A stretch of DNA of 64,000 nucleotides from Ferranicluibacter rubi (GCF_011603255.1 NZ_JAANCM010000004.1:372001-436000), one strand, 5' to 3'; counted from the first letter of the stretch, positions 22,388 to 32,021 are shown. Made by a program: numbers and translations. The notes: a model not told the origin generated them from the sequence alone.

Positions 22388-23425
22388 ATGAGTGAAATCA
22401 AATCCCACGAGTTCGACAATTTCGTGGAAAGGCCGCTGCCCAGCCAGCGGCTTTACCTTTTCTATGGACCCGATCGTGGCCTGGTCGCCGAACGCGCCGT
22501 AGCGATCGCAGCGAAAACCGGCATTGCGCTCGACGATCCCTTCTCGCTCATCAAGCTGGATGGCAGCGACCTGTCTCCGGGCAGGCTTGCCGACGAGGCC
22601 AATGCACTGGGTCTCTTCGGTGGTGGCAAGCTCGTCTGGGTGCGGGCATCGGGAACGGAAAAGGCCCTGAGCGAAGGCCTCGCCTACCTTGCCGAGGAGC
22701 CACCGCGCGACGCCTTCGTCATCGTGGAAGCCGGTGACCTGAAAAAGGGCACAGCCCTCCGAAAGATAGGGGAAACTGCGCGCAGCGTCATCGCCGTCGC
22801 CTGTTATGCCGACGACGTGAAGGCCATCAACGGCCTGATCGATAAGGAACTGGGTGCCGCTGGCCTGCGCATCACACCAGCGGCACGCGAAGCGCTCCGC
22901 GATCTTCTGGGTGCGGACCGGCTGGCGTCGCGTAACGAGATCGCCAAGCTCGCGCTCTACTGCCGCGATGAACCCGTCATCGAGGAAAGCCATGTCCTCG
23001 ATATCATCGGGGATGCCAGCTCCACCTCGGTCGATGACGCCGTGGATGCCGTTCTTACCGGCGATATGGATCGCCTGATGACGTCCCTCCGCAAGGTCGA
23101 AGCATCGAAGACGTCGATGTTCCTCGTGCTGCAAAGCTGCCTGCGCCAGTTCCAGCAGCTCGACATTCTCAGGGCGGAGATGGACGCAAAGCGGCTCGGA
23201 CCGTCACAAGTCACCGCGACGCTCGGTCGAGGCATTCACTTCCGCCGCAAGCCCTTGATCGAAGCCGCTTTAAAGAACTGGGGACTACCGGCCATCCGGC
23301 GAGATTTGCAAAGGCTCCAGAATGCGATCCTGCAAAGTCGCGGTCGTCAGACGCTTGAGGCCGACATCGCCAGCCAGGCGCTGATCGCGATAGCCTTTCA
23401 AGCGGCAAGGCAACGATCTGCTTAA
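22388..23425 (+). CDS. holA: DNA polymerase III delta subunit HolA
   Basis: Clamp-loader subunit that opens the beta sliding clamp. The 345-residue protein has the family pattern: an N-terminal FYGPDRGLVAERA block, the ASGTEKAL region of the AAA-like domain, a middle domain with DLLGADRLASRNEIAKLALY, and a C-terminal helical collar domain with RQFQQLDILR. It follows lptE closely. It is convergent with parB, separated by 25 bases in which I see no clear terminator. Placing a clamp-loader gene beside parAB and near oriC agrees with the origin-proximal setting. Confidence 0.93.
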   Translation: MSEIKSHEFDNFVERPLPSQRLYLFYGPDRGLVAERAVAIAAKTGIALDDPFSLIKLDGSDLSPGRLADEANALGLFGGGKLVWVRASGTEKALSEGLAYLAEEPPRDAFVIVEAGDLKKGTALRKIGETARSVIAVACYADDVKAINGLIDKELGAAGLRITPAAREALRDLLGADRLASRNEIAKLALYCRDEPVIEESHVLDIIGDASSTSVDDAVDAVLTGDMDRLMTSLRKVEASKTSMFLVLQSCLRQFQQLDILRAEMDAKRLGPSQVTATLGRGIHFRRKPLIEAALKNWGLPAIRRDLQRLQNAILQSRGRQTLEADIASQALIAIAFQAARQRSA

Positions 23426-23450
23426 ACTCTGGTCTCTGTCTCGTCGTCGG

Positions 23451-24338
23451 TCAGCGCCGCTCAAGCAGTCGGCAGATATCTTCCAACTGTTCCAGCGTCT
23501 TATAGCTGATCTTCAGCTGGCCGCCACTTGCCCGGTGATTGACAGAAACCTCAAGGCCAAGACTGTCGGTCAGGGAGCGTTCGAGGGCAACTGTGTCTGC
23601 ATCCTTTTCAGGACGAGGCTTCGCACCAAACGTCGGATCGTTCTGGGCCCGGATATCGTTCTGCGCAAGTTTTTCCGTATCCCGAACGGACAGGCCCTTT
23701 GCGATGATCGCACGGGCGAGGGTGGTCGGGTCGGACGTGGGGATCAGCGCGCGCGCATGGCCAGCTGAAAGTGTGCCTGAGGACAGCATGTCGCGCACCG
23801 GCTCTGGAAGTTTCAGAAGCCGGAGGCTGTTTGCCACATGGCTCCGGCTCTTGCCGATGATCTCGCCGAGGTCGTTCTGCGTGTAGCCGTGATCGGCGAT
23901 CAGCAGCTCATACCCCATGGCTTCTTCAAGAGGATTGAGGTCGGAACGCTGAACGTTTTCGACAATGGCGATTTCGAGGGCCGTGCGATCATCCACATCG
24001 CGAACGATGACGGGAATATCCGAAAAGCCCGCAAGCTGGGCTGCACGCCAGCGGCGCTCGCCCGCGATGATTTCGAACCGGTCACCGTTCACAGTGCGAA
24101 CGACGACAGGCTGGACGATACCATGCTGCCGAACAGAGTTTGCGAGATCCTGCAATTCCGCCTCGTCGAACGTCCGCCGCGGATTTCGTGGATTGCGCGT
24201 AATATGCTCGATCGGGACACGCTGGTCTGCTGGAACGATTGGCGCGGAGGCTGATTCAGCGACGATGGGCTGATCCATCTCACCGATCAATGCGGCAAGA
24301 CCTCGTCCGAGACGGCGCCGTGCGGGATCTTCGTTCAT
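23451..24338 (-). CDS. parB: Chromosome partitioning protein ParB
   Basis: Sequence-specific CTPase that loads at parS and spreads along DNA for origin segregation. The protein has an N-terminal RRRLGRGLAALIG peptide (ParA-stimulating arm), the CTP-binding ParB/Srx domain with NPRNPRR and GERRWRAAQ (93-101), a helix-turn-helix domain around YTQNDLGEIIGKSRSHVAN, and a short C-terminal dimerisation region. Length is 295 residues. AAGGAG lies before the ATG. It is downstream of parA with a 33-base gap and in the same direction as parA-rsmG-mnmG. Five parS-like sites lie in the window. Confidence 0.97.
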   Translation of the reverse strand: MNEDPARRRLGRGLAALIGEMDQPIVAESASAPIVPADQRVPIEHITRNPRNPRRTFDEAELQDLANSVRQHGIVQPVVVRTVNGDRFEIIAGERRWRAAQLAGFSDIPVIVRDVDDRTALEIAIVENVQRSDLNPLEEAMGYELLIADHGYTQNDLGEIIGKSRSHVANSLRLLKLPEPVRDMLSSGTLSAGHARALIPTSDPTTLARAIIAKGLSVRDTEKLAQNDIRAQNDPTFGAKPRPEKDADTVALERSLTDSLGLEVSVNHRASGGQLKISYKTLEQLEDICRLLERR

Positions 24339-24371
24339 GGCGTTCTCCTTATTATTCTGGAGCCGAATCGA

Positions 24372-25169
24372 TTACGCCGCAGCTTTCCGCTGGCGCTCGC
24401 GTTGAATAACTTCCGACGCGAGCTGCAGATAGGCCTGGCTGCCGGCACATTTAAGATCGTAAAGAATAGCAGGCTTTCCATAGGACGGCGCTTCGGAAAC
24501 CCTGACGTTACGTGGAATGAGCGTATGGTAAACTTTCTCGCCCAGATGTGTACGCACGTCACTCACGACCTGTTGTGCAAGGTTGTTCCGGGAATCGAAC
24601 ATTGTCAGGACGATACCTTGGATATCGAGCTGCGGATTAACGCTCCTTCGGATCTGATCGACGGTTTCCAGCAATTGGCTAAGCCCTTCGAGCGCAAAGA
24701 ACTCGCACTGAAGCGGCACGAGAACCGAATGCGCGGCGGCCATGGCGTTCATGGTCAGCAGATTGAAGGATGGCGGGCAATCGACCAGAATATAGGAATA
24801 GGCCAGTGCTTCCGGTGTCCCGAGAGCCTTCTTCAAGCGAAAAACACGGTCGCTCTGACTGGAAATTTCCATCTCCAGACCAAGAAGATCCATGGTCGAG
24901 GGAATGATCGACAAGTTCGGAACGACAGTCGGATGAACGATCGTATCGATCGTATGCGTTCCCATCATCAGGTCGTAGGAAGAATACCGACGATCACGGC
25001 GCTGAATACCGAGCCCGGTGCTCGCATTGCCCTGAGGATCCAGATCGATGATCAAGACAGATTCACCGATTGCAGCTAGAGCGGTCGCGAGATTGATGGC
25101 TGTCGTCGTTTTACCAACGCCGCCCTTTTGGTTCGCAATCGTAATGATCCGATTTTTATCGCGCGACAT
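24372..25169 (-). CDS. parA: Chromosome partitioning ATPase ParA
   Basis: Walker-type ATPase that moves ParB-bound origins by a nucleoid gradient. The deviant Walker A motif KGGVGKTT is at 15-22 with the signature Lys, followed by [14 protein letters not shown] and the Walker B segment [17 protein letters not shown]. Length is 265 residues, and there is no N-terminal regulatory domain as in plasmid ParA type Ia. It overlaps the 3' end of rsmG by 14 bases and is followed by parB, the usual chromosomal order. Confidence 0.97.
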   Translation of the reverse strand: MSRDKNRIITIANQKGGVGKTTTAINLATALAAIGESVLIIDLDPQGNASTGLGIQRRDRRYSSYDLMMGTHTIDTIVHPTVVPNLSIIPSTMDLLGLEMEISSQSDRVFRLKKALGTPEALAYSYILVDCPPSFNLLTMNAMAAAHSVLVPLQCEFFALEGLSQLLETVDQIRRSVNPQLDIQGIVLTMFDSRNNLAQQVVSDVRTHLGEKVYHTLIPRNVRVSEAPSYGKPAILYDLKCAGSQAYLQLASEVIQRERQRKAAA

Positions 25170-25815
25170 TGATCGCTCCTGCGCCCTGGCTCAGCTGCTG
25201 CATCCGCGTGATCTCGAGAATGACGGAGTCAGCCTCGACAATGCTTTGGTGTTTTACCAGATCGAAATCATACCGACCACGCGCATTCGCGACTTCCGTC
25301 TCGTAATCCCTGCCTTTGTGAAAGAAAGCGCGTGTCGCACCACTCGCCATCCAGGGCGCGATGAACTGCAGCAACAGGGACAGATCGGCAACGGCCCGCG
25401 CAGAGATCGCATCGCAAGCCGGAATTTTCGTGGGAGCGTCTTCAATACGCAGAACATGAACGGAGCCTCGTGCACCCGTTTCCTGCAATGCGACGCGAAG
25501 GAATGCTGCTTTCTTCTGATTGCTCTCAACGAGATGAACCCATCCTTCCGAGATTTCGGAAAGAAGAATGGCTGTGATGACACCGGGAAATCCGCCACCG
25601 CTTCCCAAATCGATCCACGTCTTCGGGCCGGGCGCGAGCGCATAAATCTGAGCGCTGTCCCGGATATGTCGGTTACCGATGTCTCCAAGCGTGGAGGGAG
25701 CCACAAGGTTGATCGTTTTCGCCCATTTCAGGAAGAGCTGGGTAAAATGTTGAAGCCTCTCGGTCGTTTCACGTGAAACACGCAAGCCGATCAATTCCGC
25801 GGACTGACTCGCCAT
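25156..25815 (-). CDS. rsmG: 16S rRNA (guanine-N7)-methyltransferase RsmG (GidB)
   Basis: Methylates N7 of a conserved guanosine in 16S rRNA (G527 in E. coli); loss often gives low-level streptomycin resistance. The SAM-binding motif [12 protein letters not shown] occurs at about 67-78, followed by [12 protein letters not shown] and the conserved ISARAVADL block. The 219-residue length is normal. The ATG overlaps the mnmG stop by one base and the end overlaps parA by 14 bases, so mnmG-rsmG-parA-parB are tightly coupled. A perfect core parS site lies inside the gene near its 5' end. Confidence 0.96.
   Translation of the reverse strand: MASQSAELIGLRVSRETTERLQHFTQLFLKWAKTINLVAPSTLGDIGNRHIRDSAQIYALAPGPKTWIDLGSGGGFPGVITAILLSEISEGWVHLVESNQKKAAFLRVALQETGARGSVHVLRIEDAPTKIPACDAISARAVADLSLLLQFIAPWMASGATRAFFHKGRDYETEVANARGRYDFDLVKHQSIVEADSVILEITRMQQLSQGAGAINVAR
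25766..25779. promoter_or_regulatory. parS site (perfect 14-base core)
   Basis: GTTTCACGTGAAAC, a perfect palindrome and full core match to the bacterial chromosomal parS consensus. It lies in the 5' coding part of rsmG, about 7.5 kb from the proposed oriC. Confidence 0.88.
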
Positions 25816-27692
25816 CAGTGTACACCTTGTGCTGCATCACGCCGCTCATAGCGCTGCAGATGGGTCAGAATCAGCGTAGCGGCTGAAGGTGTCATACCAT
25901 CAATGACTTGAAGCTGGGCAAAATTTCGCGGTTGTATCCGCGTCAGCTTCTGTTTCAGCTCATTGGAAAGGCCGGGAAGATCTGCGTAAGCGAAATCGTC
26001 CGGTATTGTTCGCTCCTCTTCCTTACGCGCTCGAACGATATCGGCAGCCTGCCGATCCATATAGACAGCATAGTGCGCGTCAATTTCGATGGCTTCGGCC
26101 AGTTTGGCCGGCACCTTCGCGAGATCCGGCCAGATGCCGGAGAGACGGGAGAGTGTAATATCGGCATGCGACAGTAGATCGAAGGCGGAGCGTCTCTGTC
26201 CGTCTTTGTTAAGATTGAAACCATGCGCACCCGCTTCGTTTGGCGTCAGCATCCGCTGATGAAGCTTTTCCTTCCATTCAGCGAAGGAACTCTGCCATGC
26301 GGTAAATCGGTCATGGCGTTCGCGAGAGACGCAGCCGAGGGCGATTGCAGCCGGTGTCAGCCGCATGTCGGCATTGTCGGCCCGGAGAGACAGCCGGTAC
26401 TCCGCGCGCGAGGTGAACATGCGATAGGGTTCCGCCACCCCCCTGGTGATCAGATCATCGATCATCACGCCGATATAGGAATCCGTACGGGAGAAAATAT
26501 GAGGACTCTGGCCGGAAACTTTGCGCGTCGCGTTCAGGCCGGCAACAAGACCCTGCGCCCCTGCCTCCTCGTAGCCCGTCGTCCCATTGATCTGACCTGC
26601 CAGAAACAGACCGCGGATCTTCCTAAGTTCCAAGCTCGCCAAAAGCTCGCGCGGATCGACATGGTCATATTCAATCGCGTAGCCGGGCTGCAGGATCTTC
26701 GCATCCTCAAGCCCGGGTATCGTTCGGATAAAAGCTGCCTGGACTTCCTCCGGAAGGGATGTCGAAATACCGTTCGGGTAGACGGTGTGATCATCGAGAC
26801 CTTCCGGTTCAAGAAAGATCTGGTGCCCATCACGCTCGCCGAACTTCACAATCTTGTCTTCGATCGATGGGCAGTAACGTGGTCCAACGCCAGAGATCTG
26901 TCCAGAATACATCGCGGACCGCTGAAGGTTCTCCTCAATGATCCGGTGGGTCGCATCGGTGGTTCGGGTCACGCCACACGCGATCTGCCGCGTCGTAATA
27001 CGATCCGTCATGAAGGAGAAGGGAACGGGCTCCGCATCCGCTGCCTGACTACCAATCCTGTCCCATCCAATCGTCCGGCCATCCAGACGCGCTGGCGTTC
27101 CGGTCTTCAGTCGGCCCAATGTTACATGATGGTCTTCGAGCACTTTTGACAGCCCGATTGACGGCGCCTCACCGACGCGACCGGCTGGAATCTTTTTATC
27201 TCCGATATGAATGAGACCACGGAGAAACGTGCCTGTCGTGAGGACGACAGCGCCACAGGATATGGTCTCTCCGGTCGCGAGGACGACACCGGCAATGGCG
27301 GTCTGGTCGAGGACGAGATCGACTACATCTCCCTCTATCACCGTCAGCAAGGAGAGGTCCGCAAGTTCCGCCTGCATCGCCTGCCGGTATAGTCGGCGAT
27401 CAGCCTGTGTTCGCGGCCCACGAACGGCTGGGCCCTTTTTACGATTCAGGAGCCGAAACTGGATGCCAGCCTGATCCGCCACCCGACCCATCAGTCCATC
27501 GAACGCATCGATCTCCCGGACAAGGTGACCCTTGCCCAATCCACCGATGGCGGGATTACAAGACATCACTCCGATCGTTTCACGCTTATGCGTGACAAGC
27601 GCAACATTGGCGCCGAGACGCGCAGCGGCGGCTGCCGCTTCACAGCCGGCATGTCCACCACCGACAACGATAACATCATACTTCACGATCAT
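25815..27692 (-). CDS. mnmG: tRNA uridine-5-carboxymethylaminomethyl synthesis protein MnmG (GidA)
   Basis: FAD-containing partner of MnmE that modifies U34 of several tRNAs. The dinucleotide-binding motif [11 protein letters not shown] is at 10-20, the family block [19 protein letters not shown] follows, and [24 protein letters not shown] lies in the middle. The 625-residue length is standard. The product starts [10 protein letters not shown]; a parS site ends about 17 bases upstream of the start, so ParB loading occurs in the mnmG 5' region. The gene leads the mnmG-rsmG-parA-parB run. Confidence 0.97.
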   Translation of the reverse strand: MIVKYDVIVVGGGHAGCEAAAAAARLGANVALVTHKRETIGVMSCNPAIGGLGKGHLVREIDAFDGLMGRVADQAGIQFRLLNRKKGPAVRGPRTQADRRLYRQAMQAELADLSLLTVIEGDVVDLVLDQTAIAGVVLATGETISCGAVVLTTGTFLRGLIHIGDKKIPAGRVGEAPSIGLSKVLEDHHVTLGRLKTGTPARLDGRTIGWDRIGSQAADAEPVPFSFMTDRITTRQIACGVTRTTDATHRIIEENLQRSAMYSGQISGVGPRYCPSIEDKIVKFGERDGHQIFLEPEGLDDHTVYPNGISTSLPEEVQAAFIRTIPGLEDAKILQPGYAIEYDHVDPRELLASLELRKIRGLFLAGQINGTTGYEEAGAQGLVAGLNATRKVSGQSPHIFSRTDSYIGVMIDDLITRGVAEPYRMFTSRAEYRLSLRADNADMRLTPAAIALGCVSRERHDRFTAWQSSFAEWKEKLHQRMLTPNEAGAHGFNLNKDGQRRSAFDLLSHADITLSRLSGIWPDLAKVPAKLAEAIEIDAHYAVYMDRQAADIVRARKEEERTIPDDFAYADLPGLSNELKQKLTRIQPRNFAQLQVIDGMTPSAATLILTHLQRYERRDAAQGVH

Positions 27693-27709
27693 TTCGATTC
27701 CGATTCAAT

Positions 27710-27723
27710 GTTTCACGTGAAAC
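27710..27723. promoter_or_regulatory. parS site (perfect 14-base core)
   Basis: GTTTCACGTGAAAC with a T on the left and a G on the right, between mnmE and mnmG, about 5.5 kb from the proposed oriC. It matches the 16-base consensus at 15 positions. Confidence 0.88.
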
Positions 27724-27751
27724 GTGCGGGACGACTCGCATGCGTTGCAGT

Positions 27752-29068
27752 CTATTTGCCGATACAGAATTCCGAGAAGATAACATCCAGGAGATCTTCG
27801 ACATCGACCCGACCCGTAATTCGCCCCAGCGCATCTCCGGCTCGCCGAAGTTGCTCGGATTGGATATCGAGATCGACACTTTCAACAGCCTCATCCAGCG
27901 CAGTCAAACACTGCGTCAAATGATCAGCATGCCGACGGCGAGAGGGAACAGCGAATGAATCCGCTTTGGTTTGATCCGGAAGTCGCGCCGTTAGCGCCGA
28001 AATCAAAGACTGCAAGCCTTCGGGCTGCTCGACGGAGACGAACACGTCGGCCGCGGCTCTATCCCATGATTCCGAGGAAATATCAATCTTGGTGGCAATT
28101 CTGAGGATCTCGATCTGGCTGTCTGGCGGAACCATAAATCCGTCCGGCGTGTCAGAGAGAGACAATATAAGATCGGCATCCTCCAGAAGAGCCATCGCTC
28201 TTCGTATGCCTTCGCGCTCGACCGGATCGACCGCCTCACGCAAACCGGCGGTGTCGAAGAGTTTCACAACGAATCCGGCTAAAGAAATATCAACACTGAG
28301 GACGTCACGGGTGGTCCCCGCGATATCCGTGACGATGGCAATGTCCTGTTTGGCGAGTGCATTCAGGAGGCTCGATTTCCCGGCATTAGGAGGTCCTGAA
28401 ATGACCACACGATAGCCATCCCGAATGATCGCACCGGTCCTTGCACCAGCGAGATGTTCGGCGATTTCCGTTCTGAGTTTCTGTGTATCCTGCCAGATCA
28501 TATCGCTGACGGAACCCGGAACATCGTCCTCGTCAGCAAAGTCGAGCTCCGCCTCGATCATCGCTCGGGCGTGGGTCAGACGTTTCGCCCAGCCTTGATA
28601 AAGCTGCGAAACCCCGCCGCGAGCATGTTCGCCTGCAAGGCGCCGTTGCATCTCGGTCTCGGCAGAGATCAGGTCGGCGAGACCCTCGATTTCGAGGAGG
28701 TCCAGCTTTACATGTGCAAAGGCCCGGCGCGAGAACTCGCCGGCTTCTGCATGACGAAATGTGGGGAACGTTGCGAGTTCGTCCAACAGGCGATCCACGA
28801 CGGCCCGCCCACCATGAACCTGAAGCTCGACACAGTCCTCTCCTGTGAAGGAGGCCGGGCCGGGGAACGACAAGACCAGTCCCTGATCAACCACATCTCC
28901 GTTACGGGACCGAATCGTACGCAGCGTGGCCACACGCGGAGGAACAGGACCGCCGCAGAGACCCTCGCACACCGTCAACGCCGATGGCCCGCTGATCCGA
29001 ATAACGGCGACACCAGAGGGCAGACCGCCGGAAGAAAGAGAATAGATCGTATCGCTGGCCGCTGACAT
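27752..29068 (-). CDS. mnmE: tRNA modification GTPase MnmE (TrmE)
   Basis: GTPase that works with MnmG on wobble uridine. An N-terminal folate-binding domain (SGGLPSGVAVIRISGP) is followed by a helical domain with the inserted G domain: GPPNAGKSSLLNAL (G1), GTTRDV (G2) and DTAGLRE (G3). The C-terminus ends in CIGK, the conserved catalytic Cys motif. The ATG giving MSAASDTIYSLSSGG fits the family N-terminus (438 residues); an upstream ATG adds eight residues. The end of the gene lies 59 bases before mnmG. Confidence 0.96.
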   Translation of the reverse strand: MSAASDTIYSLSSGGLPSGVAVIRISGPSALTVCEGLCGGPVPPRVATLRTIRSRNGDVVDQGLVLSFPGPASFTGEDCVELQVHGGRAVVDRLLDELATFPTFRHAEAGEFSRRAFAHVKLDLLEIEGLADLISAETEMQRRLAGEHARGGVSQLYQGWAKRLTHARAMIEAELDFADEDDVPGSVSDMIWQDTQKLRTEIAEHLAGARTGAIIRDGYRVVISGPPNAGKSSLLNALAKQDIAIVTDIAGTTRDVLSVDISLAGFVVKLFDTAGLREAVDPVEREGIRRAMALLEDADLILSLSDTPDGFMVPPDSQIEILRIATKIDISSESWDRAAADVFVSVEQPEGLQSLISALTARLPDQTKADSFAVPSRRRHADHLTQCLTALDEAVESVDLDIQSEQLRRAGDALGRITGRVDVEDLLDVIFSEFCIGK

Positions 29069-29104
29069 TCGAACCGTCCGTGAAAACTTCATCTGAGATA
29101 AACG

Positions 29105-29134
29105 AAAAAATCCCTGGAGGATGCCAGGGATTTT
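29105..29134 (-). terminator. Rho-independent terminator between rho and mnmE
   Basis: AAAATCCCTGG and CCAGGGATTTT form an 11-bp stem with a 6-base loop. On the minus strand it is followed by TTTTTT, so it ends rho transcription ahead of mnmE. Confidence 0.85.
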
Positions 29135-29185
29135 CAGAATGCGTCGAACGAAACGAAAGATCAGCTTCTTGTGAGGCCGATAATC

Positions 29186-30451
29186 TCACGTGTTCATGGA
29201 GTCGAAGAAATCGCCGTTCGTCTTCGTCTGCTTCAACTTGTCGATCAGGAACTCGATCGCATCGGTCGTGCCCATCGGCGCGAGAATACGGCGGAGAACG
29301 AAGATCTTCTGGAGATCCTGACGCGGAACGAGCAGGTCTTCCTTGCGGGTACCGGACTTCAGAATGTCCATCGCCGGGAAGATACGCTTGTCGGCGACCT
29401 TGCGGTCGAGCACGATTTCCGAGTTGCCCGTGCCCTTGAACTCTTCGAAAATGACTTCGTCCATGCGGCTGCCGGTATCGATCAGCGCTGTCGCGACGAT
29501 CGTCAGCGACCCACCTTCTTCGATGTTACGTGCAGCACCGAAGAAGCGCTTCGGACGCTGCAGGGCGTTGGCATCCACACCACCGGTGAGAACCTTGCCA
29601 GAGGACGGCACGACGGTGTTGTAGGCGCGGCCGAGGCGGGTGATGGAATCGAGCAGGATGACAACGTCGCGACCATGCTCGACAAGACGCTTGGCCTTTT
29701 CGATCACCATCTCGGCGACCTGCACGTGCCGCGTGGCCGGTTCGTCGAAAGTGGAGGAAACGACCTCGCCCTTCACGGAGCGCTGCATGTCCGTCACTTC
29801 TTCCGGCCGCTCATCGATGAGGAGAACGATCAGATAACATTCCGGATGGTTGGCGGTGATCGAATGCGCGATGTTCTGCAGCAGCACCGTCTTACCCGTG
29901 CGCGGCGGCGCGACGATCAGGCCGCGCTGGCCCTTGCCGAGCGGTGCCACGAGATCCATGACGCGCGAGGAAAGATCCTTGGAGGTGGGAACCTCGAGTT
30001 CCATCTTGAAGCGCTCGTTCGGATAGAGCGGCGTCAGGTTGTCGAAGTGCACCTTGTGCCGGATCTTCTCCGGATCTTCGAAATTGATCGTGTTGACCTT
30101 GAGGAGCGCGAAATAGCGTTCGCCTTCCTTCGGTCCGCGGATCGGACCCTCGACCGTATCTCCGGTCTTCAGCGAGAAGCGCCGGATCTGGGAAGGAGAG
30201 ATGTAGATATCGTCGGGGCCGGGGAGGTAATTGGCATTGGCGGAGCGTAGGAAGCCGAAGCCGTCCTGGAGGAGCTCGACCACACCTTCGCCGATGATCT
30301 CGACGTCCTGCGCCGCGAGCATCTTCAGGATGGCGAACATCAGCTCCTGCTTGCGCATCACGCTGGCGTTTTCGACCTCCACCGACTCGGCGAACGCCAG
30401 AAGGTCGGTTGCAGATTTGTTCTTGAGGTCTTGGAGCTTCATTTCAGCCAT
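29186..30451 (-). CDS. rho: Transcription termination factor Rho
   Basis: Hexameric RNA helicase that ends transcription at unstructured C-rich sites. The 421-residue protein has the N-terminal helical part, the RNA-binding cold-shock-like domain ([22 protein letters not shown] at about 64-85), Walker A APPRTGKT (181-188), [13 protein letters not shown], Walker B-type [16 protein letters not shown], and the Q/R-loop region. No insertion domain is present. The start MAEMKLQDL is conserved in relatives; the upstream bases do not show a good ribosome-binding site. An IS element and a structured 186-base leader precede the gene. Confidence 0.98.
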   Translation of the reverse strand: MAEMKLQDLKNKSATDLLAFAESVEVENASVMRKQELMFAILKMLAAQDVEIIGEGVVELLQDGFGFLRSANANYLPGPDDIYISPSQIRRFSLKTGDTVEGPIRGPKEGERYFALLKVNTINFEDPEKIRHKVHFDNLTPLYPNERFKMELEVPTSKDLSSRVMDLVAPLGKGQRGLIVAPPRTGKTVLLQNIAHSITANHPECYLIVLLIDERPEEVTDMQRSVKGEVVSSTFDEPATRHVQVAEMVIEKAKRLVEHGRDVVILLDSITRLGRAYNTVVPSSGKVLTGGVDANALQRPKRFFGAARNIEEGGSLTIVATALIDTGSRMDEVIFEEFKGTGNSEIVLDRKVADKRIFPAMDILKSGTRKEDLLVPRQDLQKIFVLRRILAPMGTTDAIEFLIDKLKQTKTNGDFFDSMNT

Positions 30452-30562
30452 GAAGGAAAATCACACTTGCAGAGGGAATGGAAGGGCTGGCGCTGTGTGG
30501 GTCAAGGGAGCGGCAGGGGGATAGCCACTCGAACTCTAACGCGCGCCAGAAAGATGGGATGT

Positions 30563-30610
30563 CACACGCTAGCGACTTCCGGCCTGCACCGCAAGGGGGC
30601 TAGCGATGTG
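30563..30610. repeat. Imperfect inverted repeat in the rho upstream region
   Basis: CACACGCTAGC pairs with GCTAGCG-A-TGTG around a 25-base spacer, an 11-bp stem with a single bulge. No T-run follows on either strand, so it does not look like a terminator. It could be part of the rho 5' untranslated region. Confidence 0.5.
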
Positions 30611-30637
30611 AGAGGCTAAAATGTCCGTGATGGCCTA

Positions 30638-30654
30638 GGGTCTGTTGAGGTTCA
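30638..30654 (+). repeat. IS left terminal inverted repeat
   Basis: GGGTCTGTTGAGGTTCA. The stop codon of the second transposase frame lies at its inner edge. Confidence 0.85.
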
Positions 30655-31038
30655 TCGCGAATGGATGATGGCAGCGGCGAGATGGATGATAGCTTTGAAG
30701 CTTGTGTCGGTTTTGCAGGCTCGCATAGCGATGCGCTTGAAGTCCTTCAGTTTGCAGAAGAAGTTTTCGATGAGATGACGCCATTTATAGAGTTCGGCGT
30801 CGATCTTCAGAGGCGAGGCCCGTCTGGGATGCTGGGAGATGACGATCTTGGCACCACGTTCGTTCAAGTCTGCGATGATGGCGTTGCTATCGAAGGCCTT
30901 GTCGGCGATCAGTCCTCCGAAGGAGAGACCCTCAATCAGCGGCGCGACGCCGACCGTGTCGAAGCGCTGGCCGGGCATCAGGACAAAGCGCACCAGGTTG
31001 CCGAGCGCATCGGTAAGAGCCAGGATTTTAGTCGTCAT
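30652..31038 (-). CDS. IS5/IS427-group transposase, second frame (OrfB)
   Basis: The 128-residue frame carries the second half of the DDE catalytic domain: Asp in GGLIADKAFDSNAI and the Glu in YKWRHLIENFFCKLK, which matches the Y-(2)-R-(3)-E-(6)-K signature of IS5 elements. The shown start is the first ATG in the frame, but the frame is open further upstream and reads GTESQAIGRSKGG before it, which is the conserved joint of full transposases. It is therefore most likely made as an OrfA-OrfB fusion of about 250 residues by -1 frameshifting at the AAAAGGGGG run near 31078-31086. Confidence 0.85.
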   Translation of the reverse strand: MTTKILALTDALGNLVRFVLMPGQRFDTVGVAPLIEGLSFGGLIADKAFDSNAIIADLNERGAKIVISQHPRRASPLKIDAELYKWRHLIENFFCKLKDFKRIAMRACKTDTSFKAIIHLAAAIIHSR

Positions 31039-31403
31039 GCCACCCTTGGAACGGCCGATGGCCTGGCTTTCAGTCCCCCTTTTGCACCTTGTCCATGGCG
31101 GTGGACCTTGACGATGGTTGCGTCGACCATGGCGTATTCCATGTCTGGCTCATCCGAGCAGGCTTCGAAAAATCGTACAAAAACATCGGCTTTGACCCAA
31201 TCGCGAAAGCGCACAAACACTGTGTTCCATTTGCCAAAGGACGCGGGCAGGTCACGCCACGGGCTGCCCGTGCGAACGATCCAAAGCACCGCCTCGACAA
31301 ACAGCCGGTTGTCGCTTCCGTTCCGTCCAGGATCACCCGACTTGCCGTTACAATGCGGTTCCATCTTCGCCCACTGGGCATCAGTCAAAACAAATCGTTC
31401 CAT
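31035..31403 (-). CDS. IS5/IS427-group transposase, first frame (OrfA, DUF4096-like)
   Basis: The 122-residue frame starts MERFVLTDAQWAKMEPH and contains the DUF4096-type N-terminal domain (DNRLFVEAVLWIVRTGSPWRDLP) and the first catalytic Asp in YAMVDATIVKVHRH. After KGG it runs into about 12 residues unlike any transposase (LKARPSAVPRVA) and stops, while the -1 frame continues the conserved sequence. OrfA alone may act as a regulator or be a by-product. Transcription runs toward rho. Confidence 0.85.
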   Translation of the reverse strand: MERFVLTDAQWAKMEPHCNGKSGDPGRNGSDNRLFVEAVLWIVRTGSPWRDLPASFGKWNTVFVRFRDWVKADVFVRFFEACSDEPDMEYAMVDATIVKVHRHGQGAKGGLKARPSAVPRVA

Positions 31404-31441
31404 CCAGAGCTTGAATCATAATCTCCAAACAAATGGAATCC

Positions 31442-31458
31442 TGAACCTCAACACGCCT
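31442..31458 (-). repeat. IS right terminal inverted repeat
   Basis: Reads AGGCGTGTTGAGGTTCA inward on the minus strand, 14 of 17 matching the left repeat. Its outermost base is the third base of the hemJ stop codon. Confidence 0.85.
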
Positions 31459-32021
31459 TAAAACGGCTTTACGATGACGAGGATCACGATGACGATCATC
31501 AGAACGGTTGGCACCTCGTTCATCAGTCGCCAATAGCGCGCCGTGCGTCGCGCGCCATCGCGCGAAAAACGCCCGACGGCATCGGCATAGTGCACATGCA
31601 CGCCGGTCAGCAGGATCACGGCAAGGATCTTGGCATGAAGCCAGCCGCCCTGAAAACCGTAGACGCTCCAGGCGAGATAGAGCCCGAGCGTCCAGGTGAT
31701 CATCATGGCCGGGCGCATGATCACCTTCATGAGCCGCTGCTCCATCACCTTGAAGGTCTCCGACGTCTGCGAGCCCGGCTCGGCGTCGGTGTGGTAGATG
31801 AACAGGCGGGGCATGTAGAGGAGGCCGGCCATCCAGGAGATGACGGCCACGACATGCAGCGCCTTGATCCACAGAATGAGATCGGCCGGCTGCCAGACGA
31901 TCAGCCCAACGATAACAGCCACAAGCACCGAAAGCGCCACAAAGGCCCGTACGCGCGATTTGCGGCCTGCAGGGGCATCCGTCTGCCGCGTGCCACTCTC
32001 ATCGCGCTCTGGGGTGCTCAT
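31458..32021 (-). CDS. hemJ: Protoporphyrinogen IX oxidase HemJ
   Basis: Membrane protein that oxidises protoporphyrinogen IX to protoporphyrin IX in haem synthesis. Four hydrophobic segments are visible, and the conserved [21 protein letters not shown] block holds the essential His. An N-terminal extension of about 25 polar residues precedes the first segment. The product is 187 residues and ends in VIVKPF, the usual family end, so the IS next to it has not truncated it: the stop TAA is built from the target TA plus the last IS base. AGGAG precedes the ATG, which overlaps the hemE stop by four bases. Confidence 0.92.
   Translation of the reverse strand: MSTPERDESGTRQTDAPAGRKSRVRAFVALSVLVAVIVGLIVWQPADLILWIKALHVVAVISWMAGLLYMPRLFIYHTDAEPGSQTSETFKVMEQRLMKVIMRPAMMITWTLGLYLAWSVYGFQGGWLHAKILAVILLTGVHVHYADAVGRFSRDGARRTARYWRLMNEVPTVLMIVIVILVIVKPF

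Larger units (their letters stand above)
30638..31458 (-). mobile_element. IS5-family insertion sequence, IS427-like, complete
   Basis: An 821-bp element bounded by 17-bp inverted repeats that match at 14 positions (GGGTCTGTTGAGGTTCA on the left, AGGCGTGTTGAGGTTCA on the right read inward). A TA dinucleotide flanks both ends (30636-30637 and 31459-31460), as expected for this group. It carries two overlapping frames that give a DDE transposase through a -1 frameshift. The element sits between rho and hemJ, and its right end supplies the last base of the hemJ stop codon. It appears intact and could be active. Confidence 0.9.

Noticed and set aside
30652-31403. Transposase split read as a broken pseudogene
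   Set aside because: Both frames are intact, the catalytic residues are present, the ends and TA flanks are complete, and the split falls on an A/G run typical for frameshifting in this IS group.
31458-32021. hemJ truncated by the neighbouring IS
   Set aside because: The protein reaches the usual VKPF end, and the stop codon is restored by the insertion.
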